NCBI GenBank assembly: GCA_003427395.1
Contig: BFEA01000060.1
Location: forward strand, 2,972,623-3,032,368
Direction: 5' to 3'
Length of the DNA: 59,746 bases
Source: Chara braunii
Lineage: Eukaryota > Streptophyta > Charophyceae > Charales > Characeae
Part shown: positions 18,601-33,600 of the stretch, piece by piece
Layout: every line of letters starts with the position of its first letter
Numbering within the stretch: position 1 is the first letter of the stretch
Made by a program: the position numbers and the translations under genes
Notes under the pieces: generated by a model
What the model was told of the DNA's origin: nothing
The model's input: only the letters and a program-made list of their open reading frames with translations
The model's database searches: none

Positions 18601-21600
18601 CAGGGTACTGGGGACTTAAACCACCCGTACCCCACCCAGCTACCCCACATGCACCTACCAATTAACCCGGTGCTGCAGAAACCATTCACCCTGGCAGTGT
18701 CTGTGGCAAGGCCTCTGCCGTGAGGCAGTTGACGTGGGGCCTTGGACAGGTGTAGACTTTACTGGCCTGAAGGAGCTGGCAGCCCCCATCAGATCCTGAC
18801 CTTGCCATGGTACCTGTAGTTCAGGGGTCGCGGACAAAATCGAGCATTGGGAAAAAGAGGCTCGGGAGTACTGGTAGCTTTTGAACTTTGAAGTCTTGCC
18901 TAGGCATGTTTTGGGCCTTGGGTAACTTGAACTAACTTCACATTCAGGTATTTCGGGAATTCTCCGAAAACTTTTTGTTACTCCATCATAACAAGTAAGT
19001 ATAACAGTTAAAAAATAATACCCTATCATCCTTGCCAGATGTACCGAGCATATCGTTATTGGCCAATCAAAGGTCCAGCATCCAAAGGCATAATCTGGGA
19101 AAGCTGGAAGGTCTTACCCAGATCAGCCAAGACGCAAGCCAAATATCTCAGCCGGTGAACCCGAAGTGCGGCACAAGGGCCGCGGGGAATCGAACGGACG
19201 ACGTGGGCAAACGAACCCACGGCCTCCTGAATGCCACTCTCGTGCTCTACCAACTGAGCTTGGCCGCTTGCCCACTTTTTGGGTAATCTAGTTCCTCTAC
19301 TTTTGGGTAGTGTAGCGTAATAATAATTTTGTGCCTCTCGGCTTTCAGCGGTTCTCCCGTACCAACGTAGCTACCCGGCAATGCCACTGGCATGACAACC
19401 GGTCCACCATAGGTTGACCCATCCCAGTCCTACTCTCTTACTAGGGATGTTCTTGGTAGAGAGAGTCTAATCCCATTACGCTCGGGTAGTTTGCTCGTGT
19501 ACCGGAGAGATGTGGGTGAAAGATAACATGACATAACATTTTGAGGGCGTGTTCGGGGTGCACGATGACCAATTGCGAAATCTCGCGCAAGTTCCTTGTT
19601 CTTGTGGCTTTTCCGAATAAGAAATGCGAACACACCGTGAGCGTGCGCATGCAATAGTGACACCTCAAATCTCTAAGTCCCTGATTGTATGATGGATTTT
19701 CCAAAGAACAAACATGAAAACACTGCAAGCTAACACAGCTGTCTGAGATACCAAACGAGTACCTCAACACCAAGTTGTGCTTGCTACTGGTGCTTCATGA
19801 CGTGTTCTGGCTGGCACCAGCTGTCGGCCTTGTCAAAGAGAAGACGGCCCAGATAGAGGGGGGATAACCTATTAACCTGTCTGTAAGTGCTATACGGCTA
19901 CTCCGTGTCTCTGCCCCTGTCCATTGAAGTTCGTTCTATTGATGCCTTCCCCGAAACGTTTTTGAGCAACACATTTGCCTATCATAATTCCATTTTTTGA
20001 TTCTGGATCCATAACCAGTCTGAAGACTCTGAACTACCATTTTCCCCCGAGCAGTACACACCCTGCGCCCCTCATCATGACTGTGTATCAGGACGGAAAG
20101 GTAACTTGTGTACATTCATGATCAGGATGTGTTACGTTCGGGGGAATGAGGCAGTGCTCTGCAGATTTCATGGGACAGATCAGTTGTGCCAAATCGGTTC
20201 CTTTTTCCCGTTTTTGTCCCAGGTAGTTTTCCATCATCATAGCATGACACAGTTGGCACTGCTGAAACAAACTTTCTTACATGGCACGGTCACTGCACAC
20301 CCTCCATGAAAGAACTTTTCAGCTTTTTCAAAGACGTCTGTCTGTTTGTCCGTCTGTCTCAGTCTGTCACAATCGTGCTTTTTCTTTTCTGTGGAGTTGT
20401 GCATAGCGAACATGACAAAACACACACAACACACACACCGAGTTGCTCCTGATATTCCACAGATTTTGAGGGCACACGCCACTTATCTTTCCTCCACGCA
20501 CCTGCCTGCTGTTTGTTCCCAAATGGTTTATCGGCACACCACAAACCAGCGGCCTGTTTGGACAGTCAGCCACCAAAGCATTAGCTCTCCCTCCCCTCAC
20601 TCTCTGCCTCTCTCTTCCCCCTTCCCACTCCCAATGCATGCGCGCTCATGCTCACGCCTACTTGTGCTGGCCACTCTGCAGATTCAAGTGTCGCAGAACA
20701 GTTTTCCCTTTCCGTCCCCCCTTGTCCCCCGACTTTGTCCAAAAGAGGGGGAAAAGGGGGAAGTTGGGGTGGCATAAGTCAGGCAGTGCGGATGATGTCT
20801 CACTCGCCCTGATTTGTCATGTCCAACCATGCATCACGAAAAGAAACAGTCACAGATGAAGAATCCGAGCGAATGAGACCTTGCTTCAGAAGCACTTTTC
20901 CTCGTGACCAACCACTGTAGCAGGGTGTATCCTTCTTCCCCCCCCGCCCACCCTCGCCCTGGCCCCCTTCTCCCCCCCTACACCGTCCATTTAGACAAGG
21001 ACCTTCTACTCTAGGAGAAATAAGTGTGGTTCCTTTTCAGTGCCAAGTTTTTGCTCCAGGCATAGACTTATCTGGATTGCCCGACCACAAAGTACCTGAC
21101 GGCAATTGCAGTCAGATTCAGCTCTAAAAGTCCTAGACTCCTAGAGGTCTGAACATGCAGCAAGGCCATCTTTGCTTCACAAGACATCTTTACTCTGAAG
21201 AGGGTGCGTGCCGCATCTCCTCTGTTGCATGCTCTCAAATTTGTGTCCTTCGCCGTTGTGTCTGAAGGAACCAAGCTGCAAAATGTGTTCTAACGCCTCC
21301 CTGAGGGCATAGTTCCACAAGGCATTTTTTGGCATGTATCTGACCACAACTTTTGGCCAGATTCGGTCGAAAGTTCCTAGTGCAATTACGTCCTACCCTT
21401 TTTTTTTCACAAAATGCTCCACCCTCGAGAGGCTCACACCTGTCAGCCAGGATAAGATCCAACTGTCAAGTAATCATGAAGAACTAAGATGAAGGAATAA
21501 CGTAACCTTACCGTCTGGACGTCCACTCCGCGTAGGCCACCTCTGTGTGTGTGTGTGTGTGTGTGGAGCCTAGGGGTCAGTAGCCATGGGACGGGGCGAG

Positions 21601-23604
21601 AGGGATCCGTTTTTCTTATTTTTGTTCCTTTTTGTGCCATTGCTTGATTTATGCGTCTCATCCTGGAGTGTCCAGTGGCCATGGTAATCTTCTCTGTATC
21701 GTTCCAATTTTAAAGGATGTCTCAAAGGACTGGGTAAGTCGAATCTGGAGGTCTGAAGACAATCCATTTAAACCACCAGTTCACTGTCGTGCACTGTTCA
21801 TCGATTGCAGTAACCTGCGAACGGGCCTGTGTCGTTCGGCAGAGGGCTGGTAGAGCTTTGGGGCAAAGGTCTGGTGGGCCTAAAAAAATAGAGTCACCAG
21901 CCCACGAGGTGCAATGGATGGGCGGGGGCGAGATGTGAAAACAACAAATACAGTCCTGCAGAATGGGGAAAAAAAAGACAAGACAAAAAAAAAATCTCAC
22001 GAAAAGAAACCAGTGAGGCCAGCCACAACCACTTGGCGGGTGGAGGAAAAGTGTGTCGAAGCGACAAATAAAAGACAACGAGAGTACCAAAAGAAAAAAA
22101 AGAAAAAGAAAAAAAAAGACAACAAGGATACTCACACTCAGTCTGACAATTCTCCTACTATGCTCTGGATGTGATTACGGTCACAGTCACATTTATTTGT
22201 AAACGGGCTGATAGAATAGGAAATTGTTTGTGTGGGTCATGCCCTAAGCCCGCCACTTACGGGGACAAAACGTCCCCTCAGTGATTTCAGGCGCCCTCCT
22301 GCCGTGATAGGCGGGAGAAAAGAACAACTTGAAGAAATGGTTAGTTTTTTATTTTTTTTTTGCGTTTGCTTTTTAGATACAACAAGAAGCCTCTGAATCT
22401 GTCCACGAACTCTATAAACGTACAGTGCATGGCAGAGAAGGATGACGTCACCATTGTGGAACTGACCGTACTTAGGGCATAGTACTCACACTAGCACTTT
22501 CCAGAATGCCTCTGACTGCAATTGCGTCGTGAGCTACCACTTTTTTTTTTTTTTTTTTTTTTTTTCCCCGCCACGGATCTATTCAATCTCTGCCCATGGA
22601 ATTCATCTTTTTGTCTTTTCCTTCAGCCTGACTGGCGGGCCACGTGAGTGAAAACAAAGTAAAAAAAAAAAAAAAAACGAGGTACGAAATTCGAAAGAAA
22701 AACTACTCACGGCTTGCTTTTCGTTCCATCAGCTTGCAGCAGGTCCAGCACAAAGAGGCCAGTACCCGCTCACTTCCAGGCTCGNCAAAATGCATTTTTC
22801 GGATATTCAAAACAGGTCTGGGTGAACTGGTGGTTTAACTGTCTGATGTTTTCAGTCCCAAAGGCGCAAGTAGGTGGGGTTGCTGAAGTGTGAAGAAAAT
22901 CCGCTCAACTCTCTGACTTGAGGCCCCTATGGCAGAAAACAGCACTGAATCTTTCTCTGGGGGTAGGGTGGTTGCTTGTTTCTTCTCCTCCAATCAATGG
23001 AGATCATCTGCTGCGTAACATCCCAAAATCAAAATTTGAAAAGTCGGAGTTTGTGGTGGTATTCCATCTGCTGCATAACATCCCAAAATCAAAATTTGAA
23101 AAGTCGGAGTTTGTGGTGATATTCGGCGGATACATATGGGCCTCTGAAGATGACAGACATCATTCCTCAGCCTCGAAATTCCTAGACCTATAAAAATAAC
23201 GCTTTTTTCCCCCCTAATGGCCAAACCAATCTGCTGCTATCTTGGTCCCCCTGAAGCCCTCAGTTACGATTGCACTGAAAATAAAGGACTCGTTCCACAG
23301 GCGGGAGTGTGTGGCAAAATAAAGCCAATTGGGAGGCAGCCAGGGGTCTACTTGCAGTGGCATTATAGACAGTAGGGTCTACAGTTTCTTTGTGCCCGAC
23401 ACAACTGCTAAATGCGAACCGTTGATTCTCCCTCCCTGTGGCATATAGGGAGGGTGGATGTGTCCTTCGAGACATCCGTTAAAACTTAAAATTGAAACGA
23501 TACAGAGAAGATTAGCATGGCCCTAGTGCAAGGACAACATATGTAAATCGGAACTAGTCCAAACTTTTGAGGGGAAAAAAATTGAGTAACAGGGCTCATG
23601 CAGG

Positions 23605-23697
<93 letters not shown>

Positions 23698-25151
23698 ATT
23701 CTCTCAACTCTGGCAAAATATAAAAGCCAAATTGAACTTGACTCGTAAAGCTCAGGAATCTGGGAGCGAGAGGCATGGAGGAGGATGGCATAAACCGACT
23801 GAAGCTCACTGAACTGATCTAAAGATTCTTAACGCACGACGATTCCAGGAACAAATGAATTCCTAGTTTGCGCTCAACTATGGCGAGCACGAGTGAAAAG
23901 GATAATAGAATGCATGAGTTATTGTATACTGGAAAAAAGCTTTTGTGTCGGCGTTGTTATCCTCACCAGGTTCAGAATCATCTCCCCTACCGAAAAGGCG
24001 CAGGGAGGCCGGTCGCTTTTTTAGGAGGGTTTCGTCGTTGCTTTTCGATGCACAAGGCGCTAGCACAAGGCAACTTCCGTGCTGCCGCTGACCATGGGTA
24101 TATGTACCATGGTTGAGTGAAGGTTGGCTCTGGAGGAGGCACCCAAGCTGAAACAAAGGTCCCAAAGAGTTGGAAATGTAGAAACGGAACTCTGGTGCCA
24201 AACCAACTGAGGGACAGTCTTGGAAGTTACCAGGGTACCGGGGCCCCTGCCCCACTAGCGAGGGTTTAGTTTATGTTTTGCGTACGCACGGGCTCCTGCC
24301 ATCCAATCTGAACATCGCATGTCTGCACTGCGGCCACGCTGAGAAGTACTCGAAAGGATGGAGACATGGGGAGGGTATATTATACCTACGTTCCCAAGCT
24401 GCTTTTTTTTTTTTGTGTGTGTGTGCGTGGGGGTATATCATACTGAAATGATAGTAAAACTCTTGGGCAGAAGGCCATAGGTACCAACCACTGTCATCGA
24501 TCTGGCCGTGCAGGTTGGCTAGGTTCTCGACTAACTTGGTTAGGTCCATCGAGCTCCAACGGTCTTCTCCTGAAAAGAACGCCGGGTGATTATTGCTGTG
24601 ACTGGGCAATGCGGGCATCCTATTCAGGTGAAGACGGTAGTTGATGGCCCTTTTGGCTTCACCAGTATAACCGCCTCTGGCTTTGGCAGGCCTCAAAGAT
24701 TGTAGTCCTACATAAGAAGGCTGTGGACACCTTCAATAAATGGCTGGCCATTGGGATACCATGTCGAGGCTGCGGAGACCATCAGTAAATGGCTGGTCAT
24801 TTGGGTGCCAGCCTGCCTGTCCGATGGACCTAAAGCTGAAAAGTCGGAAACCCGTGTTTGACAAAAGTGGCTTGGGGTAGTGGTTGGTAATTTAGCTGCT
24901 GCCCATTCAGTTTTCAGCACTGGGGGGTGCCTCCTTGAATTGGCCGAGATGTTGAATGGCTAGCCCACCTTCAGACTGTGTTTTAATTTTTAATCACAAA
25001 AAGTGGATTGAGTGAACCCCACTCATGCTAAGTTTACCAACCACACCCGAAGAGGTCAATTTTGAAGCCGTCCATGGATTCCTCTGATTGGTGAATATTG
25101 CGGAAAACGTTCCAACAAGCTTCTGTGGGAGGCAAAATAGGGGAACCTCTT

Positions 25152-25203
<52 letters not shown>

Positions 25204-26966
25204 AGGTGGGGTTAAAATGTTGTTGTGCCTTCCGCAGCGAAGGCGTTCTGCCACTGAGGATTGTTGCCCCAGCAGAGGAAAGTTCAGAACACCATGATGA
25301 GGGAATGACCTTCTTCAGCTGAAGCAGGTGCATCGCCAATATTCATTTCAGGAAGAAATTTCAGTTTCGTACTTAGTGTCTCTTTACCAAGTTAAGTCCT
25401 GCTCTGCACATAGTCGTCTTCCTCCAAGCTAGCCCTAGCTATGGTGTTTCTGCGCCAGCTTCTTCCTCGATCTCCCCGACCAGTCCACCCGTATGGTCGC
25501 ACGCGCGTTCAGCAGAGCTTTCACAACATATGAATTCATGAGTGTGTTCTTGGGAGCACTGTAGCTGAGTTGAGGTTTTTCTCGGCTGTCGGCTGCATTT
25601 TTACGAGTTCTGGAACCCACCAGACTTTCCCAGGATGCTGCTGCCAAATTTGGACTGGGACTTTGGACTTTTCTTGTTGGGTACCAGGCCTACCTGACTT
25701 CTAACGACTCTAAATTTTCTGTCGGCCTACTGGACTACTCTACCGACCTATGGGATCTCAGTACGGCACTTTGGCTGCTGGGCCTGCCGAATCGGTTACG
25801 TCCGTAGGACTGGAACCATTGGGACTCTGGGACCAGGGCTCGGGACACTTGACTGTGGTGTGAAATCCTTTCAAACACAGCGCTTAATGGCGAGCAGCAC
25901 TTGAGGGCACTGCTCTTTGCACAGGAGTTAATGGCACATCGGTCTTGCCTCGGATCGTATGTGCAATACACCGCAGAGAATTGAACCAGTGATCTCTCTG
26001 GCATACTGCATTTGTTATCTGCTTTTCAAAAGAAGAGCCGTGCCGGGCAGGGCTCCCAGCACATCCCTGCATGGTTGCACTCACCTATCCAAGTTTACGA
26101 CATCACTTGGAACCGCCGACAACCTTCTCCATGGGCCTTCCTGTGATGTTTTGAAGTTTGAGCCCATGTTGACAGAGGCACAGAATCTTCATGGGCATTT
26201 AAGCAACTTGCCGCTTACTGAGCTGGTGACTCCGGATGCAAAATCGGAGAGGGAGGGGGTGGGGGGTGGGTGGAGGATGGGGATTGACTAAAGAAACAAA
26301 GACAAAAGAAAAATCAGTGCCCAAATCTTGCAACAGACTAAAACAAAAGTTCCCAAGATTTAGCAGACAATGCGCCTGGTGTTTGGTTATTTTGCATTCA
26401 TTTTTTTTTGCGTCTCCTGAAGCTCTGTCGTCGAGTGATACCACGCCTAACACTCGGCTGTCAACTCCCTCCCTTCCTCCCCTTTCCTACCAGCTCCTGT
26501 AGTGTGCCCGCCCACCTGCACATATCCGCGTATTCCAGGCCTGTAAATGACTCATCGCCTAATGCAGCCCCTCAGACATTTCAGGCCAGTAAATAACCCA
26601 TCCTGTAGTGCCCCCCCCTCACCCCCTCACCCCCGCCCCCCAAACCCCCCCTTACATACTCACATTCCAGACATGTAAATATCGTACACACCCACCAGCT
26701 GTGTATTGTTCAGTCTGGAGGTAGGTGTGGTTGTTGCTGTAAGTGGGAGGGAGTTTATGCCGAGCTACTACTCTTGCGAATCGGAGGAAAATTTTGGACC
26801 GGGGGGCTGGAACAGACATCTTTATTTTCATCTAAATGCTCGTTCAGACAAAGAGGCTTGGAAAGCGAGACCTTGTTTCGAAAGTTGGGCTGATGTTGCT
26901 GCTGTTGGGGTTATGGCTGATCGTTGGGGTTATGGCTGTGTGGGTGTGTAACATATTTACACGTCT

Positions 26967-26998
<32 letters not shown>

Positions 26999-27609
26999 AC
27001 AACAGGCCCTTGTACAAGGCCTCTATCCTGGTGGTGGTAAGAGAACCACCGGGATTGAGGCTTTGCCTGGCGGGCCGCTCCGTCTATTGGTGGGGAGCAT
27101 CACCTGCTGGGAACCGGGCCCAGCGTCCCATAAATACATCTGATCAAAACAGTACATTTTTGAGGGTGCCGCCATTGGGCTGGAAACCGGGTCCAGCGTC
27201 CCCTGCTGCTGTTGGGGTTATGGCTGATCGTTGTCTACCCGGTGCTTACTGGTCTTCAACTTTTCATCCATGCGGATGCGGCACTTGATTCTCGTATGCA
27301 GGCTGCTGGGGTTGCTGGTTTTGCAATCCAGCTCATCGTTTGTTCTACAATACTACACCGAACTGATTGAGAAGCATTTGGTGATCACCCTCTTCCTCAC
27401 CATGCTTGTCGGCGCTGGCGGAAATGCAGGCAATCAGGTATCCATTCTCTGATCCAAAATTCCAAATTATTTTCCTCAAGAGTCATGTCAAGCGTTGACT
27501 GCCAGTATTCAGTAGACTCCTGCTCTTTTTTTTTTTTTTTCCTTCTTTTTGAGAATTTGGGAAATCAAAAGCTCAGGAGTCCAACACCTGACATGATTGC
27601 CCGACTCCC

Positions 27610-27650
<41 letters not shown>

Positions 27651-30600
27651 GAATGGACCATTTCTCGATTGATGTGTGTTGTCCTTGCGCAGGGGCCATG
27701 CTAATCTTCTCTCTGTGTATCGTTCCAATTTTAACGGATATCTCCCGAGTGCAATCAGACTTGCTTTCATTCACACTTTATATGCATGCAAACAGTAGCG
27801 CAGCAAACTGGCGACATGCGCCCACTCAAAACTCAGAGATATGGAAACCCAGATACGAGTTCACTTTCAATGACTATGGCGACTCAGTGCCCAAACAACT
27901 CACCGTTCGCATACACCGGATCACCCTGGATATCCCACACGCGTTACTCAGCACTCACACACACACACACGCTACACACTAACTCTAGCTATGGCGGCTA
28001 TGGCCGCAACTACCCTATCGCTATGCTACACTTCTTCTTCTCTCGCCCACTTCGGCTCCGGGCTCACTGCAGACCTCCTTGCGCAAGTTGCTGTGGCAGC
28101 GCTTCCTCATGGCTCACGCAGGAATGAATGAATGACTGGGCGCTGCCTCTTGATTTATACTTCTGAAGCTCGTTGGTCTGCCCTTTTCCATCGGGCCATG
28201 GTGCTCACAGTCCCTCGTGGTACTTGCTGGACCGGACTGGGACAGACTGGACCTTACCGCTGACTGAATGGGAACTCACTGCTATCCTACCGCTATCGTA
28301 CTGCGAACGTGCCGCAGTTGGTCCACCACTTGCCCACTTGCCCACTTGCTTGACCTTCTAGAAGGACTACAGCTAAGACTTCTGGAACTCACTAAGACTT
28401 CTATTCTACAGATCTACAGATTGAACCCCTGCTACCTACGGACCCTACGACAGTCTACTAGCTGTTACAAATACACAGGTCGTGGGTTCAAGCCTCGGGG
28501 TCGACACAGATACTGTACACCGGTAGGGTAAGGGCTAGGGATCGAGCCCTGGGGTCTGCATCTGCTACTGCAAAAAGGTGAAAACCGTTTCACTCCCGCC
28601 GTCCTAAATTCGAGGTCCTCCGAGAATATTTTAGTCCAAGGAAGGACCTTTACCCTTCTTATCACGCTCATAGGCTCTAACTATGTCGGGAGCTGTTTCT
28701 AGAAGTTCTGTTCTAGTAAACCAGCGGTCGTCTTTCGGTTCCTGATAAGCAAACCGGACTTTATACTGTTTCTGTGGACGACCTCTACCTCCTGTCCTAA
28801 ACACATCTTCACCTACAATGCCGTCAGTGTCATATCTGCCATCCATATCCGGAGGGATCATGGATCTTCTTGAAGGGAACTGTTGACTTGTGACACGGCA
28901 ACAACTTTGAAGCATGGAACACCGGGTAGGTGTGGAGGTGTGCTGGAATTTCTTCAGTGTAGGACGGTCCATCCTCTCCGCCCTTGACTTCTAGAACCGG
29001 CCACGGTCCTCTATATGCAAGCAGTAACTTCTGCGAGATGTTCTCCTCAGGCGCAAACTCTTTAGACTTGACCCAGACCAGGTCGCCTACCTGAAACTGC
29101 GATGGGCGACGGTGCTTATTGGCCTGTTCTATCATGCGGTGCTGGGCCTTCCTGAGGTTCTCAACAACAGTTGCTAGCTCTCTCTCGTGCTGTATTGCGA
29201 ACTCCCTGGTTCCGGGCAGTAGCCTGTGAATCTGATCCCGGGGTAAGTCCCTCAAACGGTCTGCGGGGTCTAAAGGACTTGTGCTTTGTTGGGAGTGCGA
29301 CAGGTAGACAAATGCACGCTGTTATTGTATGCGCTGGCTACCTTGGGCAACATCTCGTCCCAATTGACTTGATCCGGTCTAATATACATGCGCAGAACTT
29401 GCTGCAAGATCTTGTTCATCTGTTTTGTCTGACCGTTAGTCTCTGGATGACGGCCAGAAGACATTAGCAACTTTGATCCATAGACTTTCATGAGTTCCTG
29501 CTAGTTCTGGCTGGTGAAGCGGGTAGGCAAAGGAACTCCGTGATTGTTGATCCAATTATCAAAAAACTTCTGAATGACTAATTTCGTACGTGCCTCTGCA
29601 GGCAAAGGAACAAAAACTGCACATTTACTGAATCTATCGACTATGACCATGACTTGGCTCTTGCCGTGTCTACTCTTGACACCGACATCCATAAAGTCAA
29701 TGGAGACTGAATCTCCAGGTTGGTCTGGGATAGGCAAGGGTCTGAGAAGACCTAGAGGGGAACGCGTAGTGGTCTTGTTCCTTTGGCAAACTTTGCAACT
29801 GCGAACATACTCTATGCAGTCAACTTTCATTCCTGGCCAGGTATATGCACGCATCAGATTGGCTAAAGTCTTCTGCCAACCAAAGTGTCCCTCTGTGTCG
29901 TGGCATTCCCCTAAGATCAGACTACGGATCTCCTCACTGTTGGGAATGCACAGGCGGTCTACTACAGTAGTCTTCTCAAACAATAGTCCTTCAGTAGTAC
30001 GGTAGTCTGGTTCGGTCTCTGGGGCCTCCTTAACCCTCTTGAGGAGGTCACTATAGATAGGGTCCTGCGCATATGCCTGTCGGACTTTCTCTTGCAGGTC
30101 CTTTCCTATGTCCAGATAGTGCACTTTAACTCCAAAGTAGTCTGATCTCCAACTTAGAGCATCCGCAACTACATTGTACTTGCCTTTGATCGGTTTGAGC
30201 TCAAAGTCATACTGGTCTATCTCAGCAGCCCACCTAGTCAACTTAGGTGTCATTTTGGCCTGGGTTTTTAACCATCTAAGCGTTTCATGGTCTGAGTATA
30301 CTTTGAAGTGCCTCCCAAGCAGGTAATGCTTCCAATGCTCTAAGGCCTGCCTGGGAGCGTATAGTTCTCTCTCATACGCGAGGTGGCTACTTTCTCTGAA
30401 GGCATCCTCGCTGACATGAACTCTATGGGTCTATAGCCATTGCTGTCATCTTGCTGCAACAGGGCGCCTATACCATACTGACTCGCGTCCGTGGTGACGA
30501 CAAATGGTAAGGACGGATCAGCTACTTTGAGGACAGGATACTCTATCAACGCGCGCTTTAACTTCTGTAGCGCAGACGTACAATCTCTATCCCATTGCCA

Positions 30601-33600
30601 GATTGCCTCTTTCTTAAGCAACCTGCGCAAGGGGGCGGTGATAGTAGAGAAGTTCCTCACGAACTTCCTATAGTAATTAGCTAGGCCTAAAAACGACCAC
30701 AACTCTGTCAATGTGTGGGGCGTCGGCCAGTCTCTAATCGCCGCTATCTTGCTGTCCTATGGTTTAATGCCATCTCCGTCTAACACGTGGCCCAAGTACA
30801 GGACTTGTGTCTTGGCCCACTCGCACTTCTTCGGGTTGATCTTGAAGTTAGCCTCTCTTAGCTTCTCCAAGACCTGTCTCAAATGACCCTGATGCTCTTG
30901 GAGGGTCCTGCTGAATACTAATATATCATCTAAATAGACTACTACGAACTTATCTAACCATGGTCTGAATAGATCATTCATACAACGCTGAAATGTAGCT
31001 GGTGCGTTGGTTAGTCCAAAGGGCATTACTATGAACTCATAATGCCCATAACGAGTCCGGAACGCAGTCTTGTACTGGTCATTAGGATGGACTTCTATCT
31101 GATGATAACCGGACTTTAGATCTATCTTAGAGAAATACTTGCAACCCTGCACCCGATCTAAAAGATCGTCTATCCTGGGCAGTGGTTCAACACTCTTCAC
31201 TGTGATGGCATTCAAACCCCTATAGTCTATGCACATCCGCAACTCTCCCTCTTTCTTGGGGACAAACAGAACAGGTGCTCCAAAAGGAGACGAACTGGGC
31301 CTGATCCAACCTTTCTCCAGGAGCTCGTCCAACTGCTTACGTAGCTCCTCTAACTCTTTAGGGGACGTCCTGTAGATTGCTCCCTTAGGAGTTCTACTGC
31401 CAGGCTCAATTTCTATTCTGTGCTGGATCGGTCGCGACACTTCTCCTGTCGGCGACTCAGTCAAATCCCTGAACTCCTCCAGCACCTTGGCAATGGTTGG
31501 ATCCGTGGAACTATCTCCTTCCTTAGGCTCAGTGAGAGGTCTAGCATATACTACAAAGACCTGATCCTCTAACTGCTCCTTTTTCACTAGTCGCGCGAAC
31601 GTGGGAGCGCTGAGACAGCAATGTGCCAAGGTGTTGTCCACGCCTGACACATGAAACAGGCAGGCAGTCTTAACCTCGCCTGTCGGACTAGGGAGCCTAC
31701 ACTCATGCTCTCTCAAATGGAGTGTGGCCCCGACTGCCTCTCCCCAATCCATTCCTAATACTATATCAAAAGGAAGGTCGTCCTGCACGAGGAGAGACAG
31801 GGAATGGAGAACTTTCTCCACCTTCCCATCTTTCTCTAGGCGAAAGTACGCCTGGACTCCCTCTACGTAGTCCTCGACACGCATTGTGCGGTTGTCTGCG
31901 AGGACACTGACTATGGTGTCTGCCAACTTTTGGACTTTCAATCCTAGCCTCAACTTCTTCAGCGCCCTACGGCTAATGTAACTACAGGTAGCCCCTGAAT
32001 CTATAAGGGCCCCTACTCTACTCCTGAACACTTCTACATCAACTCAGATTAGCTGTCCTTTACTCTCCTTCTTCATTTTGGCCCAGGCTGGCATCCTCTC
32101 TTTTAACTCTTCTGCCACGCGTGTGATGGACGTGCCTAGAGAGACGCTGACACAAGCAGTCTCTGGACAGCTAACTAGGCACGGGCCTGCAACCTCTGCC
32201 ATAGACTCATGTGGGTTGGGAATTACCTGTTCGCGCACGCTTGCTTCCCCACATGGCCTTGAAGTAGGGGCAATTGCGACCTCTACTGGCGGCTGCCTTT
32301 TGACTGTTGAGCAGCCCATCGGGCCTGTCTATACTTAGGACAAAATTTGATTACATGGGTCGAGTCACCACAAAACACGCACTGACCTAAGTCCACGCGT
32401 TCCTGCCATACGCGCTCGTCCAAGCCCAAATCTTCCCAGGGCCTGCCTTGCAGCAAGCCTGGGTGCCATCCTCCTTGAGGTGGCCTTCCACCTCGTCGTT
32501 GTGGGGACCGACAAGAACCCTGACGATTTGGCGGGGGACCTTGACCCCTACCTCCCACTTGGCGGTTCCCTTGTCCGCCAACCCCCTGTGCGCCCGGTCC
32601 TCGGCCTCCCGTGGTGTGGCCCCTTTGGCCCTGGCCTCCTCCTCCACCTTGCGGCCTCCCTCCAGCCGCGACAGCCGTATAGGACCTCCCCTGCCCTACG
32701 TTGCTGTCCTCTTCCTCTAACCGCCACTCAATCTCACTATAGGAGACTTCATCAGTACCACCTTCTTCTAAAGTAAGGATCATGTGATCCTTGGTCCTGA
32801 CTTGGCCAGAGATGGTACGCCCTTTCCACTTCTTCCCTTTATCCAAGTCCTTATGCCAGAAAGTGGAAACTGGCATGGACTTTGACTCAAACAGGACCAC
32901 CTCTCTACTTAGCACATCATAGGTGATGTCGCCCCGTTGAGATTTGTCAAAGAAATGCCCACGCAGGGGCTCGGGCATGGCACGATAAGACAATTGGACC
33001 AACTGGGGCTCAGTGACCCCGTGGTCTGGGACGGCTACCAAGTCGTCCATGACCCCCTTGAGTGCTCTTGCACTCCGCCACTGTCGTGAGTGGATAATTT
33101 GTAACTTGTCAGAGGCTCTAACGCCTCTCGATGGATCAGCAAATCTCCCCCTCAGGAGTTTGAAGAATTGAGGAAGGGGGGTGATCTTAGAATATGCAAC
33201 CAGGTTGTTTTCAGAACCGACTGCGCGCGCAAGGGATCTGGCGAAGCTAGCCGCTTCGTCCTCAAGGGCCTGGAAGGCGATGAGGACTTGCTCCTCAGTC
33301 AAGATGTGTTGTAAGTATATATAACTATTTACACTAGCCTCCCAGTTATCAAAGTTTTCCTCCTCCTTCCCGCCATATGCATCTGGAAACTTAAGCTTGA
33401 CGGGCTCTTTACGAGGTTTGGCCTCGCTCTCAACAGCGGCTACCGCTTTGGCACTCTCGATAGCGCCCTCACAGAACTTTCCCACGTTGTCTCTCAACCG
33501 TCTAACTTCGCCCCCAAAGTGGGTGACTATATCGCACGGAAAATCCCGAAATCCTGACCGCATGGCCTTCAGGGCCACATCGTGACCCCAGCTAGCTAGG

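Larger units (their letters stand above)
15520..27301 (+). other. Intron 1 of the transporter gene, 11.8 kb
   Basis: Bounded by GTGAGA and TATGCAG. It contains three U6 copies (16611, 21640-, 23462), MITEs of two families, a tRNA-like SINE fragment at 19.2 kb, GA and GT microsatellites and an N gap at 17564-17685. Repeated GAGGTCCCNCTTG segments (15740, 16380, 16552 and 16890) hint at another dispersed repeat. The stretches 17686-19180, 19270-20035, 20151-21640, 21735-23000 and 24640-27300 hold no gene that I can support. Confidence 0.75.

Noticed and set aside
28173-28531. Small proteins of 62 and 87 codons in duplicate (also at 36008-36366)
   Set aside because: They lie inside the two LTRs of the gypsy element, antisense to it. 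Their conservation reflects the recent LTR duplication.
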